From: Pseudoneurospora amorphoporcata
Lineage: Eukaryota; Ascomycota; Sordariomycetes; Sordariales; Sordariaceae
NCBI GenBank assembly: GCA_033297205.1
Contig: MU859194.1
Location: 1 to 64,000, forward strand
Direction of reading: 5' to 3'
DNA length: 64,000 nt
This document shows, in pieces, positions 63,699-64,000 of the stretch; position 1 is the stretch's first letter; the number at the start of each line of letters is the position of its first letter. Under the pieces are notes generated by a model that searched no databases, was not told the origin of the DNA, and was given only the letters and a program-made list of their open reading frames with translations. The position numbers were made by a program, and so were the translations under genes.

Positions 63699-64000
63699 AT
63701 GTCGGCCACACAAGGAGGAGGAGACTCCAAGCTGTTCGCGAGGGTAAGATGAATGTTTGTTAGACGGGACCTCCCTTTCCGCTCGGGATATGCCGTTGCC
63801 TTGTCTACCACCCCTCCACACCTCCCTTGCCCATCTCTCTTCGACATCGCGAACCTTGATGGCACCAAGGACATGCTCATGAATACCGCAACCATGTTTG
63901 TCGCATTCCCTATCCCGCCCAACACTGGCTTACCTCTTACTCGACAGGGCAAAGTGGCCGAACTACGCCTCGAGCTGAACAGCGGCAGCAAGAAGGACAA
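63699..64000 (+). CDS. apl1: AP-2-type adaptor complex beta subunit, N-terminal fragment
   Basis: Only the beginning is in the window. Exon 1 (63699-63743) encodes 15 residues ending in DSKLFAR. A 204-bp intron (GTAAGA donor, CGACAG acceptor) leads to exon 2 at 63948, reading GKVAELRLELNSGSKKDK up to the window edge. The DSKLFARGKVAEL start resembles the N terminus of the fungal beta adaptin of AP-2 (Apl1 in yeast, which also begins with an FAR-K-type segment) more than that of AP-1. Beta adaptins are HEAT-repeat subunits of clathrin adaptors that link cargo to coats at the plasma membrane (established). With just 33 residues visible, the family call is fair and the choice between AP-2 and AP-1 is tentative. 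Confidence 0.7.

Overview
This window is nuclear DNA from a filamentous ascomycete. The genes have short GT-AG introns (mostly 50-220 bp) with CTAAC-type branch sites, lie on both strands, and encode proteins with low-complexity Ser/Pro/Gln-rich linkers. Several products closely match what is known of Neurospora: a UVS-2/RAD18 ubiquitin ligase, a calcium-binding external NAD(P)H dehydrogenase of the NDE-1 type, the 21-kDa complex I subunit and an Esa1-type acetyltransferase. I read it as a chromosomal segment of Neurospora or a close Sordariales relative (inference; I cannot separate the species). I saw no rRNA, tRNA, CRISPR array, intact transposon or viral sequence.

Layout, left to right. 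A large J-domain protein (+, 1263-5222) converges on TRS85 of the TRAPPIII vesicle tether (-, 7065-9857). An INCENP/Sli15-like chromosomal passenger protein (-, 11003-15838) diverges from uvs-2 (+, 16709-18252). An RNase H2 subunit C-like gene (-, 18892-19615) diverges from a cyclopropane-fatty-acid synthase family methyltransferase (+, 21417-23204). The MYST acetyltransferase hat-4/ESA1 (-, 23822-25472) diverges from the REX4-type exonuclease (+, 25991-27241). A fold-type I aminotransferase (-, 27588-29582, perhaps from 29738) and a 1260-residue disordered protein of unknown function (-, 31535-35392) follow.

ATP synthase subunit g (-, 37129-38088) and the complex I 21-kDa subunit (+, 38557-39437) share a 468-bp divergent promoter. 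Next come GID8 (-, 40669-41816), a 101-residue orphan ORF (+, 42537-42842), uridine kinase/UPRT (+, 43927-45799) converging on nde-1 (-, 46415-48544), and a Ser/Thr-rich probable GPI protein (-, 50039-50884). After a 3.6-kb gene-poor stretch come a prenylated membrane-anchored ubiquitin-fold protein (+, 54529-55580), the proteasome chaperone UMP1 (-, 57179-57879), a soluble double-ATPase ABC protein (+, 58436-60511), EMC4 (-, 62114-62817) and the first residues of an AP-2 beta adaptin (+, 63699-64000, cut by the window edge).

The genes are core housekeeping functions rather than a cluster with one shared job: mitochondrial energy metabolism (subunit g, NUO-21, NDE-1), chromosome and DNA maintenance (INCENP, UVS-2, RNase H2C, ESA1), protein turnover (GID8, UMP1, ubiquitin-fold protein) and membrane traffic (TRS85, EMC4, AP-2). 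I found no convincing new multi-gene system. The observations most worth checking are structural: an in-frame TGA in the J-domain gene that a 63-bp intron would remove, an SQ/TQ cluster beside a CDK-site array in the INCENP protein, a possible GC-AG intron in EMC4, a 15-nt microexon in subunit g, and a UMP1 first coding exon consisting of the ATG alone.
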